Below, in pieces: positions 8,730 to 18,408 of a DNA stretch of 24,420 nt. The translations under genes were made by a program, and so were the position numbers. A model generated the notes under the pieces. The model worked only from the letters and a program-made list of their open reading frames with translations, was not told the DNA's origin and ran no database searches. Within the stretch, counting starts at the first letter, position 1. The number at the start of each line of letters is the position of its first letter. Source of the DNA: Pseudorhodobacter antarcticus (GTDB lineage: Bacteria > Pseudomonadota > Alphaproteobacteria > Rhodobacterales > Rhodobacteraceae); contig CAMAQR010000052.1 of assembly GCA_945860375.1 (NCBI GenBank), positions 1 to 24,420 of the forward strand, written 5' to 3'.

Positions 8730-8733
<4 letters not shown>
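7963..8733 (-). CDS. smoS: Sorbitol (polyol) dehydrogenase, SDR family
   Basis: A classical short-chain dehydrogenase of 256 residues, the same length as R. sphaeroides SmoS, which converts sorbitol to fructose and also galactitol and L-iditol. It shows the NAD-binding GAARGIG (12-18), NNA (85-87) and the catalytic residues N110, S139, Y152 and K156 (YCATK). The C-terminal [20 protein letters not shown] and NVDGGNW-like ending (GVDGGNWLA) are typical of this subgroup. It overlaps smoK upstream and mtlK downstream by 4 nt each, so the three are translationally coupled. It acts on polyol imported by SmoEFGK. Confidence 0.93.
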
Positions 8734-9731
<998 letters not shown>

Positions 9732-9738
9732 GTTATCC

Positions 9739-10569
9739 TCACTTCACCGCGCCGAAGGTCAGCCCGCGGACGAGTTGTTTCTGGCCAAACCAGCCCATGA
9801 TCAGAATTGGCGCGATGGCCATGATGGAAGCCGCCGAAAGTTTGGCGTAGAACAGGCCCTGCGGTGCCGAAAAGCTGGCGATAAAGGCGGAAAGCGGGGC
9901 GGCATCAACCGTGGTCAAAGTGATGGTCCAGAACGACTCGTTCCAAGCCAGGATGATGTTCAGCAGCATGGTGGACGCGATGCCGGGAATGGCCATGGGC
10001 ATCAGGACGTAAAGCACCTCGTTTTTCAGGTTGGCCCCATCCATCCGCGCGGCCTCTAATATCTCGGCGGGGATTTCCTTGAAGTAGGTGTACAGCATCC
10101 AGATGATCACAGGCAGGTTCATCAGCATCAAAGCCAGAACCAGACCGATGTGGGTGTCGAACAACCCGCTGCGCTGAAAGATCAGGTACATCGGGATCAG
10201 CACCGCCGCAGACGGCATCATCTTGGTGGACAGCATCCACATCAGCAAATCCTTGGTCCGCTTGCCGGGCACAAAAGCCATCGACCAAGCCGCCGGAATG
10301 GCGATCAGCAGGCCCAGCACGGTGGAGCCGACCGAAAGGATGATCGAGTTCAGGAAAAAGCGCGGATAGTCGGAACGCTCCCAAACATCGGCGTAGTTCT
10401 GCAAGGTCCAGTCCGCGCCCAGCAATTCGGGTGGATTGGCCACGGCGCTGGCTTCGGTCTTGAAGCTGGTCAGGATGGTCCACAGGACCGGGAAGAAAAT
10501 AAGCAGGGCGACGGACCAGGCGGCGAGCGTGAAAAACAGCTTGCGGCGGGGGGTGACTGCGCGGGCCAT
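9739..10569 (-). CDS. smoG: Polyol ABC transporter permease 2
   Basis: An inner-membrane permease of 276 residues with about six membrane helices, of the MalG/CUT1 type. The cytoplasmic coupling motif that docks on the ATPase is visible as [20 protein letters not shown]. The N-terminus [10 protein letters not shown] is short and basic (inside), followed by the first helix. The start at 10569 has GGAGAT 5-10 nt upstream and lies 14 nt after the smoF stop. It pairs with SmoF to form the transmembrane path for sorbitol/mannitol and related polyols. Confidence 0.92.
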   Translation of the reverse strand: MARAVTPRRKLFFTLAAWSVALLIFFPVLWTILTSFKTEASAVANPPELLGADWTLQNYADVWERSDYPRFFLNSIILSVGSTVLGLLIAIPAAWSMAFVPGKRTKDLLMWMLSTKMMPSAAVLIPMYLIFQRSGLFDTHIGLVLALMLMNLPVIIWMLYTYFKEIPAEILEAARMDGANLKNEVLYVLMPMAIPGIASTMLLNIILAWNESFWTITLTTVDAAPLSAFIASFSAPQGLFYAKLSAASIMAIAPILIMGWFGQKQLVRGLTFGAVK

Positions 10570-10583
10570 GGGGATCTCCGGCT

Positions 10584-11456
10584 CTATGCGTCTAGATGCT
10601 TGCCCATGCTGCGCATGAGAAAGAAGGCGACAATATTGGCAAGAATGACAGCAATGATCCCGCCCGCTGCGGCGCGTCCGATGTCTTTGGCGATCAGCGC
10701 TTGCTTGTAGATCATGTAGGGCAGCGTGGTGGACGCTGATCCGGGGCCGCCTTGGGTGGTGGTGAAAATCTCACCGAAGATGCCCAGCAGGAAGATGGTC
10801 TGGATCAGCACGACCACGGTGATGGCGCGGGTCAGGTGCGGCAGGGTGATGTAGCGCAGACGGCTCAGGGCCGAAGCCCCATCCATTTCGGCGGCCTCAA
10901 GTTGTTCCGACGACAGCGATTGCAATGCGGTCAACAAGATCAGCGTGGCAAAGGGCAGCCATTCCCATGAGGTGATGAAGATCACCGACGCCATCGGGTA
11001 ACTTTCCAAAAACAGGATCGGCTCTGTCCCCAACCCTATGGCAGCGGCGGCCAGCAGGCCGTTCTGGGGATGCATGAACAGGTTTTCCCAGATCGAGGCG
11101 GCAACCGGCGGCATGATGAAGAACGGCGAGATCACCAGAATCCGCAACGGGCCCTGGCCCCAGACGGGTTGGTCGATCAGCAGGGCGATCAGCACCCCGA
11201 AGATGATGGTGATGGCCAAGACGCCACCAACCAGCAAAAGCGTGTTGGAAATACCCAGCCAGAAATCGGGCGCGTTGAAGAACCATGTGTAGTTTCGCAC
11301 ACCGGCCCAGCCGTTGCGTTCCGGCGACAGCAGGCGGTAGATGCGGAACGAAAAGTAGATGGTCATCACCAGCGGCACGATCATCCAGATGAACAGCAAG
11401 ATGACAGAGGGTGCCACCATAAGTCTGCCAGTGGCGCGGGAAGATTGGGTGGCCAT
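10584..11456 (-). CDS. smoF: Polyol ABC transporter permease 1
   Basis: An inner-membrane permease of 290 residues, MalF/CUT1 type, with about six membrane helices and the coupling motif EAAEMDGASALSRLRYITLP. I start it at 11456 (MATQSSRATG) because GGAG lies about 8 nt upstream; the frame stays open to 11474 without better signals. It is separated from smoE by 147 nt containing two strong hairpins, whereas all other gaps in the operon are 14 nt or less or are overlaps. Expression may therefore be lower than that of smoE. It is the partner of SmoG. Confidence 0.92.
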   Translation of the reverse strand: MATQSSRATGRLMVAPSVILLFIWMIVPLVMTIYFSFRIYRLLSPERNGWAGVRNYTWFFNAPDFWLGISNTLLLVGGVLAITIIFGVLIALLIDQPVWGQGPLRILVISPFFIMPPVAASIWENLFMHPQNGLLAAAAIGLGTEPILFLESYPMASVIFITSWEWLPFATLILLTALQSLSSEQLEAAEMDGASALSRLRYITLPHLTRAITVVVLIQTIFLLGIFGEIFTTTQGGPGSASTTLPYMIYKQALIAKDIGRAAAGGIIAVILANIVAFFLMRSMGKHLDA

Positions 11457-11532
11457 CAGAATTCTCCGAACCAAATGCCGGGCCAGCCGGATGGCCAGAC
11501 CATTTCAGATACCAGATTCATGGGGAAAAGGA

Positions 11533-11564
11533 CTTCCCCCGCACCTTGGGAAACGCGGGGGAAG
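11533..11564 (-). terminator. Intercistronic hairpin/attenuator before smoF
   Basis: A perfect 10-bp stem, CTTCCCCCGC paired with GCGGGGGAAG, with a 12-nt loop. On the transcribed strand it is followed by TCCTTTTCCCC, resembling a leaky intrinsic terminator. It lies in the smoE-smoF gap, so partial termination or 3'-end protection of a smoE-only transcript is plausible. Confidence 0.6.
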
Positions 11565-11568
11565 ATGT

Positions 11569-11598
11569 GAAGGTCGGCGGCTTTTGCAGCCGACCTTC
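11569..11598 (-). terminator. Intercistronic hairpin directly after smoE
   Basis: A 10-bp perfect outer stem, GAAGGTCGGC paired with GCCGACCTTC, with an A/U-containing apical loop, starting 5 nt after the smoE stop codon. There is no U-run directly after it, so RNA stabilisation of the binding-protein message is at least as likely as termination. It stands in tandem with the hairpin at 11533-11564. Confidence 0.6.
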
Positions 11599-11603
11599 GG
11601 GTC

Positions 11604-12917
11604 TTACTTGATGTAGCCTGCCGAGGTCATTTCTTCGACAGCCAAAGCCTGCGCTTCGGCCAGCGCCTCATCGACGGTCTTCTGACCAGCAAGGGCTGCC
11701 GAGAAGATTTCGCCAACAGAAGTTGCCAGACCTGCAAACTCGGGGATCGCCACGAACTGCACGCCGGTGTAGGGCACTGGCTTGACGCTCGGGTTGACCG
11801 GATCAGCAGAGTTGATAGCGTCGATCGTCAGCTTGGCGAACGGCAGGGCAGCGTATTCCGGGTTTGCGTACAGCGACGTACGGGTTCCGGGAGGAGCAGC
11901 AGCCCAACCTTCTTTAGAGGCGACCAAAGCAAGGTAGTCTTTGTTGGTTGCCCAGTTCACGAACGCTTTGGCAGCGTCTTTGCTGTCAGAAGACGACGGG
12001 ATGGCCAACGACCAAGCCCAGAGCCAGTTGGCACGCTTGCCAAGACCCATATCGGGGGCCAGAGCAAAGCCGACCTTGTCAGCAAACTCGGATTGCTTGG
12101 GATCGGTCAGCGACGAAGCCGACACGGTGGCATCCATGCGCATCGCGCACTTGCCTTGCAGCGACAGTGTCAGGTTTTCGTTGTAGCCGTTGTTGGACGC
12201 GCCGGGCGGGCCGTATTTGGTCAGCAGCTCGACGTAATCGGTCATCACGGCCTTCCACTCAGGCTGATCAAACTGCGGCTTCCAGTCCATGTCGAACCAG
12301 CTTGCGCCATAGCTGTTGGCCATGGTGGTCAGGAAGGCCATGTTCTCGCCCCAGCCGGCCTTGCCACGCAGGCAGATGCCATAGATGCCAGCCTCGGTGT
12401 CGGTCATCGCGGCAGCGGCGGCCTTGATGTCGTCCCAGGTCGGTGCGTCCGGGATGGTGATGCCAGCCTTTTCGGCCAGATCCTTGCGGTAGTTCACGAA
12501 GGACGACTCGCCATAGAAGGGTGAGGCCAGCAGCTTGCCGTCAACGGTCAAGCCAGCGCGGATTGGCGGCAGCAGGTCGTCAGCGTCATAATCTGCGGGC
12601 AGGTCATTCAGGCTTTCCAGCCAGCCCTGCTTGCCCCAGATCGGAACTTCATAGGTGCCGATGGTCACAACGTCATACTGACCGCCGCCAGTGGCAATGT
12701 CATTGGTGACGTTCTGGCGCAGGACGTTCTCTTCCAAAGTGACCCATTCGACCTTGATGTCGGGGTTCTTGGCGTAGAAATCGTCCATCAGCCCTTGCAT
12801 ACGAACCATGTCGCCGTTGTTCACGGTGGCCACGGTGATCGTGGTTTCAGCGCTCGCCACACCCGCAAGGGTAAGCAAAGCCGTCGCGCCAAGCAGCGCG
12901 CGAAGCGTCATTTTCAT
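11604..12917 (-). CDS. smoE: Polyol ABC transporter periplasmic binding protein
   Basis: An extracellular solute-binding protein of 437 residues (MalE-type, family 1). A Sec signal peptide occupies residues 1-23, with basic start MKMTLR, hydrophobic core and ASA cleavage site before ETTITVATVNNGD. It captures sorbitol, mannitol or related polyols in the periplasm and delivers them to SmoF/SmoG. GGAGG is well placed 8 nt before the ATG. It is the first gene of the operon and has its own promoter/operator region upstream, 115 nt from the end of the SorC-type regulator gene. Confidence 0.93.
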   Translation of the reverse strand: MKMTLRALLGATALLTLAGVASAETTITVATVNNGDMVRMQGLMDDFYAKNPDIKVEWVTLEENVLRQNVTNDIATGGGQYDVVTIGTYEVPIWGKQGWLESLNDLPADYDADDLLPPIRAGLTVDGKLLASPFYGESSFVNYRKDLAEKAGITIPDAPTWDDIKAAAAAMTDTEAGIYGICLRGKAGWGENMAFLTTMANSYGASWFDMDWKPQFDQPEWKAVMTDYVELLTKYGPPGASNNGYNENLTLSLQGKCAMRMDATVSASSLTDPKQSEFADKVGFALAPDMGLGKRANWLWAWSLAIPSSSDSKDAAKAFVNWATNKDYLALVASKEGWAAAPPGTRTSLYANPEYAALPFAKLTIDAINSADPVNPSVKPVPYTGVQFVAIPEFAGLATSVGEIFSAALAGQKTVDEALAEAQALAVEEMTSAGYIK

Positions 12918-12940
12918 TGGTATCCTCCCAGATCAGCGAT

Positions 12941-12994
12941 TGAGCATTTCATCGCTTGATGAGTAATTGCTCATATTTACACGGCATCCGTCAA
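12941..12994 (-). promoter_or_regulatory. smoE promoter with palindromic operator
   Basis: Reading toward smoE there is a -35 box TTGACG (12994-12989), then a near-perfect 14-nt palindrome TGAGCAATTACTCA (12973-12960) where the -10 region is expected. A related half-palindrome, TGAAATGCTCA (12951-12941), follows. Together they form an extended imperfect inverted repeat (TGAGCA...TCATC/GATGA...TGCTCA). The palindrome resembles operators of SorC-family regulators, and a SorC-type gene ends 60 nt upstream. Overlap with the -10 region suggests repression, but SorC proteins can also activate. Confidence 0.6.
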
Positions 12995-13032
12995 GCCCCT
13001 TTATCCGCCGCAGTTGCAAAGAATACAGGCGG

Positions 13033-13989
13033 TCAACGCACCGCCATCAGGGCGCGGGCCGTGGGTTCGTCTGTGACCAAGCCGTTGATAATGCAAGAGC
13101 TGAGTGCCGCAAAAATGGCTGGAACTTTGGATGCCCCCGCAGCAATGCCAATGGAAGGGCGGTCCAGTTTCTGCGTGATCCGCACTCCGCCTGTGCGGGT
13201 GTTGGTGCCCACATCAAGATACATGCCCGCCGAATCAAACACCCAACCAGCGACTTCCCCGACTGCACCTGCGGCTTGCATCTCATCCAACTCGCTGCGG
13301 GTCACGAATCCATCGGCAAGCAGGGGGGCGTCGTTGCTCATCTGGCCGACGCCGACGAAAATCACATCGGCGGCGCGGGCCAGTTCGATCACCTTTTTCA
13401 CCGGACCCAAAGCGTGAAAGGCGGCGTTTTCCTGCGGCGTTGGACTGATCACCGGCACGGGCATCGGATAATGCGGGGCGCGCACCTTGTCGGCAATGCG
13501 CATCACCACGTCAAAAAAACTGGCGGACCCATCGGGCGCAATATTGCCGATCAGCGACACCAGCCGGTGCTGTTCGGCATCCATCGGCGCCATCGCATCG
13601 ACCATGCCACGCATGGCCCGTCCGGTGCCCAGCGCCACTGTCATTGGTTGCGGCATCCGCAAAAACCGCTCCAGCTCTGCGGCAGCCGCCGGAGCGATCG
13701 CGCGCACACTGTCCCCGACCGGCCCCAAACCCGGCGCAACCCTGCAGCGCGTCATGTTGAACCGCGCCTTCAGGTCGGATTCCAGATCAAGACAGGCTCC
13801 GATCGGGTGGTTCAGGCGCACATGGATCAACCCATCGGCCATCGCCCGGCTGACCAGCCGCTGCGCGCGTTGGCGTGACACGCCCAGTTCCGTGGCAATC
13901 TGGTCCTGAGTCAGCCCACCGACATAATAAAGCCAGCCCGCGCGGGCGGCTTCGTCGTTCAGCGTGGGTTCTGGATCGGTGCGGCTCAT
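13033..13989 (-). CDS. SorC-family sugar-sensing transcriptional regulator
   Basis: A regulator of 318 residues. An N-terminal helix-turn-helix is visible at about residues 26-57 (LTQDQIATELGVSRQRAQRLVSRA in essence), followed by a SorC/DeoR-like sugar-phosphate-binding domain with GTGRAMRGMVDAM and VIFVGVGQM. Its start overlaps the HAD gene stop by ATGA, and it ends 115 nt before smoE. By position and family it is the likely regulator of the polyol operon, sensing a polyol or its phosphorylated product. Whether it activates or represses cannot be told from sequence. Confidence 0.88.
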   Translation of the reverse strand: MSRTDPEPTLNDEAARAGWLYYVGGLTQDQIATELGVSRQRAQRLVSRAMADGLIHVRLNHPIGACLDLESDLKARFNMTRCRVAPGLGPVGDSVRAIAPAAAAELERFLRMPQPMTVALGTGRAMRGMVDAMAPMDAEQHRLVSLIGNIAPDGSASFFDVVMRIADKVRAPHYPMPVPVISPTPQENAAFHALGPVKKVIELARAADVIFVGVGQMSNDAPLLADGFVTRSELDEMQAAGAVGEVAGWVFDSAGMYLDVGTNTRTGGVRITQKLDRPSIGIAAGASKVPAIFAALSSCIINGLVTDEPTARALMAVR

Positions 13990-14654
13990 GCTTGGTCCTG
14001 TAACGCGGGGTCAACCTGAAAGAAAGACGCAAAGGATGCAAACCGCCTGTCGGCGCGGGCATCTTCGGGTTCATCCAGCACCCGGTCTTTCAGATGGCTG
14101 CCGCCGGTGAAACGCCACACCGGCATCCCTGCCGCAAGGGCCGCGCGCACGCCCGTCAGGCTGTCTTCGATCACCAGACAGCGCGCTGGGTCGGCCCCCA
14201 TCTGCGCCGCCGCGTGCAGGAACAGGTCTGGCGCAGGTTTGCCGCGCGCGACCATGGTCGAGGTGAACAAACACGACCCCGCCAGATGCCCCAGCCCCAC
14301 CATCGCCAGAGATTTTGCCGCCCGCATCGGACTGCTCGACGTCGCGATGCAATAGGGCACCCGCAGCCGCGCCAGCACATCGGCGACATGCGGCATGATC
14401 TTCAGATCCTGTTCAAACCGGGCCAGCAAGCGGGCGCGGTATTGATCTTCAAACTCCGGCGGCAGGGTCAGGTTGAACTCTTGCCTTATGGTGTCCATGA
14501 CAGTGGGATAACTGCGGCCAAGGAAATGGCGGGCGACATAGGTCAGATCGATATGAACGCCCAAGGCGGCCAGTTCATCAATCAGCATTTGGGCCGAGAT
14601 GATTTCCGAGTCGATCAGAACGCCGTCGCAATCGAAGATGATCAGGTCAAACAT
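13986..14654 (-). CDS. HAD-superfamily sugar phosphatase (subfamily IA)
   Basis: A hydrolase of 222 residues with all four HAD motifs: FDCDGVLIDSE (nucleophile D8, acid D10), ATSSSPMRA, RGKPAPDLFLHAA and VIEDSLTGVRAA. Family members dephosphorylate sugar phosphates or polyol phosphates in the cytoplasm. The start shares one base with the peptidase stop (TGATG), and its stop overlaps the regulator start (ATGA), so it is tightly coupled to both. Next to a polyol operon it may limit accumulation of a phosphorylated sugar. Specificity is not evident. Confidence 0.87.
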   Translation of the reverse strand: MFDLIIFDCDGVLIDSEIISAQMLIDELAALGVHIDLTYVARHFLGRSYPTVMDTIRQEFNLTLPPEFEDQYRARLLARFEQDLKIMPHVADVLARLRVPYCIATSSSPMRAAKSLAMVGLGHLAGSCLFTSTMVARGKPAPDLFLHAAAQMGADPARCLVIEDSLTGVRAALAAGMPVWRFTGGSHLKDRVLDEPEDARADRRFASFASFFQVDPALQDQA

Positions 14655-15745
14655 CAGAACAGCGCTGCCAGTCGGGCGGTATCAATGCCCTGCACGATAT
14701 GGCCCGGCGGTTTGACGGTGGCCACATCTTCACCCGCGACGATGGCATTCACCACCGCCTCTTCCACCGCCTGAACGGCGGCGAGGTAAAGCGGGTCGAT
14801 CTGCTCACCATTGATCTCGGTTTTCGTCAGAACCGCTCCGGCATGTTGTGGCATCGGGCCGGGGTTGGCGGTGGACAGCGCAAGGAAAATGTCGCCCGAG
14901 GAATTGCCCCCCGGTGTGCCTCCACGCCCAATGCCCAAGGCCGCGCGTTTTGCCACTTGCCGCAAGGAAAGCCCCGACAACGGCGCGTCGGTGATCAGCA
15001 CGACAATGATCGAGCCCAACTCCTTTTGCGGCATGCCGCGATCAAACGTTCCCTCGGGCATCAGCGCCCCCACCGCCCGCCCCAGCACCTGAAAATCCGC
15101 CCGCTTTCCATGGTTGGTCTGCACCAGAACGCCCATGGTGTAGGTCTGCCCACCAATTTCGAACAGCCGTGAGGCGGTCCCTGTCCCGGCCTTGAACTGA
15201 TAGGCAATCATGCCGTTGCCACCCCCGACGGATCCTTCGGCCACCGCACCTGTGCTGGCATCGTTCAGCGCGGCCATGGCGTGATCGGGCGTTACATGCA
15301 GAGCGTTGATATCGTTCAGGACACCGTCATAGGTTTCCGCCACCACAGGCATTGCCCAGCCGTGATCCTTTTGGAAGAAATCGCCGTAGTGGTCGATCAT
15401 CCAGCGGGTTGCGCCATGATGGACCGCGCCGACGCCATGGGTGTTGGTGATGCAGACCGGGCCAATCATGTAACCTGCGTCATCGATCCAATGCGTGCCT
15501 GTCATCTCACCATTGCCGTTCAGCGCGTAATGGCCAGCCCAAACCGGCACCGGCAATCCGGCATCAGACCGCGGCAGGATGGCGGTGACTCCGGTGCGCA
15601 TCTTCTGCGCCGGTTCGGTCAGGGTGCAAAAGCCAACCTTCACCCCAGCCACATCGGTGATCGCATTCAACGGCCCGGTGGTGCCGGGAAAGGGCAGGCC
15701 CAGATCGCGGGCGCGGGGTTTGACGCGGGTTTGAGACGGGGGCAT
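14654..15745 (-). CDS. P1 family peptidase (DmpA-like aminopeptidase)
   Basis: A protein of 363 residues of the Ntn-type DmpA/P1 family, which self-cleaves and acts as an L-aminopeptidase, D-esterase/amidase or beta-peptidyl aminopeptidase. Visible signatures are the N-terminal ITDVAGVKVGFCTL, NTHGVGAVHHG, EGSVGGGNGMI and the autoprocessing/nucleophile site GGTPGGNSSGDIFLAL, with serines 282/283. I start it at 15745 (MPPSQTR) because AAGGA lies about 9 nt upstream; the frame remains open to 15796. It leads the unit peptidase-HAD-regulator, an unusual companion for sugar genes. No signal peptide is seen, so it is probably cytoplasmic. Confidence 0.88.
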   Translation of the reverse strand: MPPSQTRVKPRARDLGLPFPGTTGPLNAITDVAGVKVGFCTLTEPAQKMRTGVTAILPRSDAGLPVPVWAGHYALNGNGEMTGTHWIDDAGYMIGPVCITNTHGVGAVHHGATRWMIDHYGDFFQKDHGWAMPVVAETYDGVLNDINALHVTPDHAMAALNDASTGAVAEGSVGGGNGMIAYQFKAGTGTASRLFEIGGQTYTMGVLVQTNHGKRADFQVLGRAVGALMPEGTFDRGMPQKELGSIIVVLITDAPLSGLSLRQVAKRAALGIGRGGTPGGNSSGDIFLALSTANPGPMPQHAGAVLTKTEINGEQIDPLYLAAVQAVEEAVVNAIVAGEDVATVKPPGHIVQGIDTARLAALF

Positions 15746-15939
15746 GGGCGCATCCTTTATGGCACGCCTCAAGGGATGCCGCTGCGCCGTGTTCAAATCA
15801 AGGAGAGTTTTCCCACTGGCGCAAATGGCAAGGCCAGACCACGCCGCCCCGGATCAAATCGGGCATGGCTTGGCGAGGCGGGCATTGCTGATTTCATCGG
15901 GTTGGATCTTGGTCTAGCTTTGCGGAAAAGTTGGGGGCC

Positions 15940-17361
15940 ATGATGACCGGATTGAACTGGAAAACCGCCGCAGAACTGACGCAGGGTTTTCGTGCAGGTG
16001 ATTTCTCACCGCCGCAGGTGTTGGCCGACTGTCTGGTGCAATTGGATCGGCTGGAGCCTGCGTTGAACGCTTTGGTGCTGGTCGACCGAGAGGGCGCCGC
16101 CGCGCAGGCCGAGGCCAGCGCGCAGCGCCATGCGGCAGGGCGGGCGCTCGGGCCACTGGACGGCGTGCCGGTGCTGATCAAGGACATCCTGCTGACCAAG
16201 GGCCAGCCCACCCTGCGCGGATCGTGGAGCGTGGATGCGGCGGGGCCTTGGCAGGAGGATGCCCCAAGTGTTGCCCGGTTGCGAGAGGCGGGGGCGGTGT
16301 TGATGGCCCGCACCACCACGCCCGAGATCGGCTGGAAAGGCGTCACCGATTCGCCGCGCCATGGCATCACCCGCAATCCTTGGGATGTGACCAAAACGCC
16401 GGGCGGATCTTCGGGTGGTGCTTCGGCAGCGCTGGCGGCGGGATATGCGCCGCTGGCCCTTGGCACGGACGGTGGCGGGTCGATCCGTATTCCGGCCAGC
16501 TTTGCGGGCATTTACGGGATCAAGCCGTCGTTTGGCCGGGTGCCGGCCTGGCCGCTGTCGCCGTTTGGCACCGTGGCCCATGTGGGGCCGATGGCACGCA
16601 CGGTGCAGGATGCGGCGCTGTTGCTGGAGGTGATCGCGCAGGGCGATTCCCGTGATTGGCACGCCCTGCCGCCGCCTGACGCAGGCGCGATGATACGGGG
16701 GCTGGGTGCTGGCATCCGGGGCCTGCGGGTGGCCTATTCGCCGACGCTGGGCTATGTGGATGTGGACCCGCAGGTGGCCGCAGCCGTGCGGCGCGCTGTT
16801 GATCTGATGGCCGATCTGGGGGCCGAAATCACCGAGATTGACCCCGGCTTTGCCGACCCTGCGCGGATGTTTCAGATCCTGTGGTGGTCTGGTGCGCGTC
16901 AGGCTTTGGGACATTTGCCAACGCAGGCGCGGGCGCAGATGGACCCTGCCTTGGCGACTGTGCTGGATCAGGCGGCGCGGTTCACATTGTACGACTACAT
17001 GGCCGCACAAACCGCGCGTGGGGCGCTGGGCGCGCAGATGCGGCAATTCATGCAGCGGTTTGATCTGCTGGTGACGCCGACGATGCCGATAGCGGCGTTT
17101 GGGGCCGGGCAACTGGCCCCCGGCCCGGTTGGCCCGCAGGCTTGGGTGAACTGGACGCCGTTCAGTTATCCGTTCAACCTGACCGGGCAGCCGGCCGCCA
17201 GCGTCAATTGTGGTTTCACTGATGCGGGCTTGCCGATTGGCCTGCAAATCGTCGGGCCGATGTTTGATGATGCGGGGGTTTTGCGGGCGTCGGCGGCGGT
17301 CGAGGCTGCGCTGGGCCTGCTGCACCACCGCCCGGCGATGGCTGCACAAGCGCCCCAATGA
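15940..17361 (+). CDS. Amidase (amidase-signature family)
   Basis: A serine hydrolase of 473 residues that splits carboxamides or related bonds. The Lys-cisSer-Ser triad is visible as K81 (VPVLIKDI), S157 (GGSSGG) and S181 (GTDGGGSIRIP), with spacing like that of other amidase-signature enzymes. The C-terminal FNLTGQPAASVNCGFTDAG and GLQIVGPMFDDAG are typical. Two adjacent ATGs (15940, 15943) follow a GGGGG-containing weak ribosome site; an upstream TTG at 15931 is less likely. It diverges from the P1 peptidase gene, with 194 nt between them that hold no further gene. It is not GatA by context: no gatB/gatC is nearby. Substrate unknown. Confidence 0.88.
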   Translation: MMTGLNWKTAAELTQGFRAGDFSPPQVLADCLVQLDRLEPALNALVLVDREGAAAQAEASAQRHAAGRALGPLDGVPVLIKDILLTKGQPTLRGSWSVDAAGPWQEDAPSVARLREAGAVLMARTTTPEIGWKGVTDSPRHGITRNPWDVTKTPGGSSGGASAALAAGYAPLALGTDGGGSIRIPASFAGIYGIKPSFGRVPAWPLSPFGTVAHVGPMARTVQDAALLLEVIAQGDSRDWHALPPPDAGAMIRGLGAGIRGLRVAYSPTLGYVDVDPQVAAAVRRAVDLMADLGAEITEIDPGFADPARMFQILWWSGARQALGHLPTQARAQMDPALATVLDQAARFTLYDYMAAQTARGALGAQMRQFMQRFDLLVTPTMPIAAFGAGQLAPGPVGPQAWVNWTPFSYPFNLTGQPAASVNCGFTDAGLPIGLQIVGPMFDDAGVLRASAAVEAALGLLHHRPAMAAQAPQ

Positions 17362-17363
17362 CA

Positions 17364-17393
17364 AAGGGTCTGACTGTTGCCAGTCAGACCCTT
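17364..17393. terminator. Perfect hairpin between amidase and tRNA-Lys
   Basis: AAGGGTCTGACTG and CAGTCAGACCCTT form a perfect 13-bp stem with a TTGC loop, starting 3 nt after the amidase stop. The tRNA gene on the other strand ends 9 nt further. It could end transcription from both sides. Neither side has a long U-run. Confidence 0.7.
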
Positions 17394-17401
17394 GATTGTC
17401 A

Positions 17402-17477
17402 TGGTGAGCCGGACGGGATTCGAACCCATGACCCGCTGATTAAAAGTCAGCTGCTCTACCAGCTGAGCTACCGGCCC
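17402..17477 (-). tRNA. tRNA-Lys (anticodon UUU)
   Basis: A complete 76-nt cloverleaf: acceptor GGGCCGG pairs with CCGGCTC, A73 and an encoded CCA follow, the D-loop is AGCTGGTAGA, and the T-arm is GGGTTCGAATCCC. The anticodon stem GCTGA/TCAGC encloses loop CTTTTAA, with anticodon TTT at 17444-17442. U34 and A37 are the positions modified by the MnmC/MnmD and MtaB pathways encoded in this same window. Confidence 0.97.
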
Positions 17478-17488
17478 ACGACTGGCGC

Positions 17489-17517
17489 TGATTAGGAAGT
17501 TCAGCCCATGGGGTCAA
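17489..17517 (-). promoter_or_regulatory. Candidate tRNA-Lys promoter
   Basis: On the minus strand, TTGACC (17517-17512) is followed after 17 nt by TAATCA (17494-17489), or after 15 nt by CCTAAT. This lies 11 nt before the mature tRNA 5' end, which suits a sigma-70 promoter for a single tRNA gene. Confidence 0.5.
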
Positions 17518-17571
17518 GGGCAAAACGTCCGGCTCTGGCAAAAAGCTGCGATGCGGCGTATATGGCGCGAT

Positions 17572-18408
17572 ATGGAACAGGCGCAAACTCTTGGCAACGT
17601 GGCCTTCATGAAGATGCATGGGGCTGGAAATGATTTTGTCATCATCGACTCGCGGGGGCGCGGAGCGGTGGTGACAGAAGGCTTGGCGCGTGCCTTGGGC
17701 GATCGCAACCGTGGCGTGGGCTTCGATCAACTGGCCGAAATCCGCGATTCAGAGGCTGCTGATTTCGCGCTGGATTTCTGGAACAGCGATGGCAGCCGGG
17801 CGGGTGCCTGCGGCAATGCCACCCGCTGTGTGTGTGATTTCGTGATGCGCGGAACTGGGCGCGATGCGGTGACGCTGACCACTGCGCGCGGGGAATTGCG
17901 GGCCGTGCGGCTGGCCGATGGCCGGGTGTCGGTGAACATGGGGCATCCGCAGCGCGATTGGGCGTCGGTGCCTTTGGCGCGCGCGGTGGACTTGATGCAT
18001 TTGCCGCTACCGGGTGATCCGGTGGCGATTGGCATGGGCAACCCGCATTGCGTGTTCTTTGTGCCCGATGCCGATGCGGTGGATTTGCGCGCGGTTGGCC
18101 CAGTGTGGGAGCATGACCCGCTCTATCCCCAACGCACCAATGTGGAATTCGCATCGCTGATCGCCCCCGACCATCTGCGCATGCGGGTCTGGGAGCGCGG
18201 GGCGGGCATCACATTGGCCTGTGGGTCTGGCACCTGTGCCACCGTGGTGGCGGCACATTTGCGCGGCCTGACCGGGCGACGCGTTGAGGTGGACGTTGAT
18301 GGTGGCGTGTTGGAGGTGGACTGGCGTGAGGATGGCGTGTGGTTGACTGGACCCGTTGCGCATGTGTTTGACGGCGTGCTGATGCCCGCGTTTCTGGCCA
18401 CGCTATGA
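17572..18408 (+). CDS. dapF: Diaminopimelate epimerase
   Basis: A protein of 278 residues that interconverts LL- and meso-diaminopimelate without cofactor, for lysine and peptidoglycan synthesis. Both catalytic cysteines are present: C80 in GACGNATRC and C217 in [10 protein letters not shown]. The N-terminal [14 protein letters not shown] and the NPHCVFF region fit the family. I place the start at 17572 (MEQAQTLG) to match the usual length; an in-frame ATG at 17551 would add seven residues. Neither has a clear Shine-Dalgarno. The stop overlaps the mtaB start (ATGA), so the two are coupled. Confidence 0.93.
   Translation: MEQAQTLGNVAFMKMHGAGNDFVIIDSRGRGAVVTEGLARALGDRNRGVGFDQLAEIRDSEAADFALDFWNSDGSRAGACGNATRCVCDFVMRGTGRDAVTLTTARGELRAVRLADGRVSVNMGHPQRDWASVPLARAVDLMHLPLPGDPVAIGMGNPHCVFFVPDADAVDLRAVGPVWEHDPLYPQRTNVEFASLIAPDHLRMRVWERGAGITLACGSGTCATVVAAHLRGLTGRRVEVDVDGGVLEVDWREDGVWLTGPVAHVFDGVLMPAFLATL

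Noticed and set aside
16006..17364. Long minus-strand open frame opposite the amidase
   Set aside because: No recognisable motifs and arginine/histidine-rich; the amidase triad on the plus strand explains the region.
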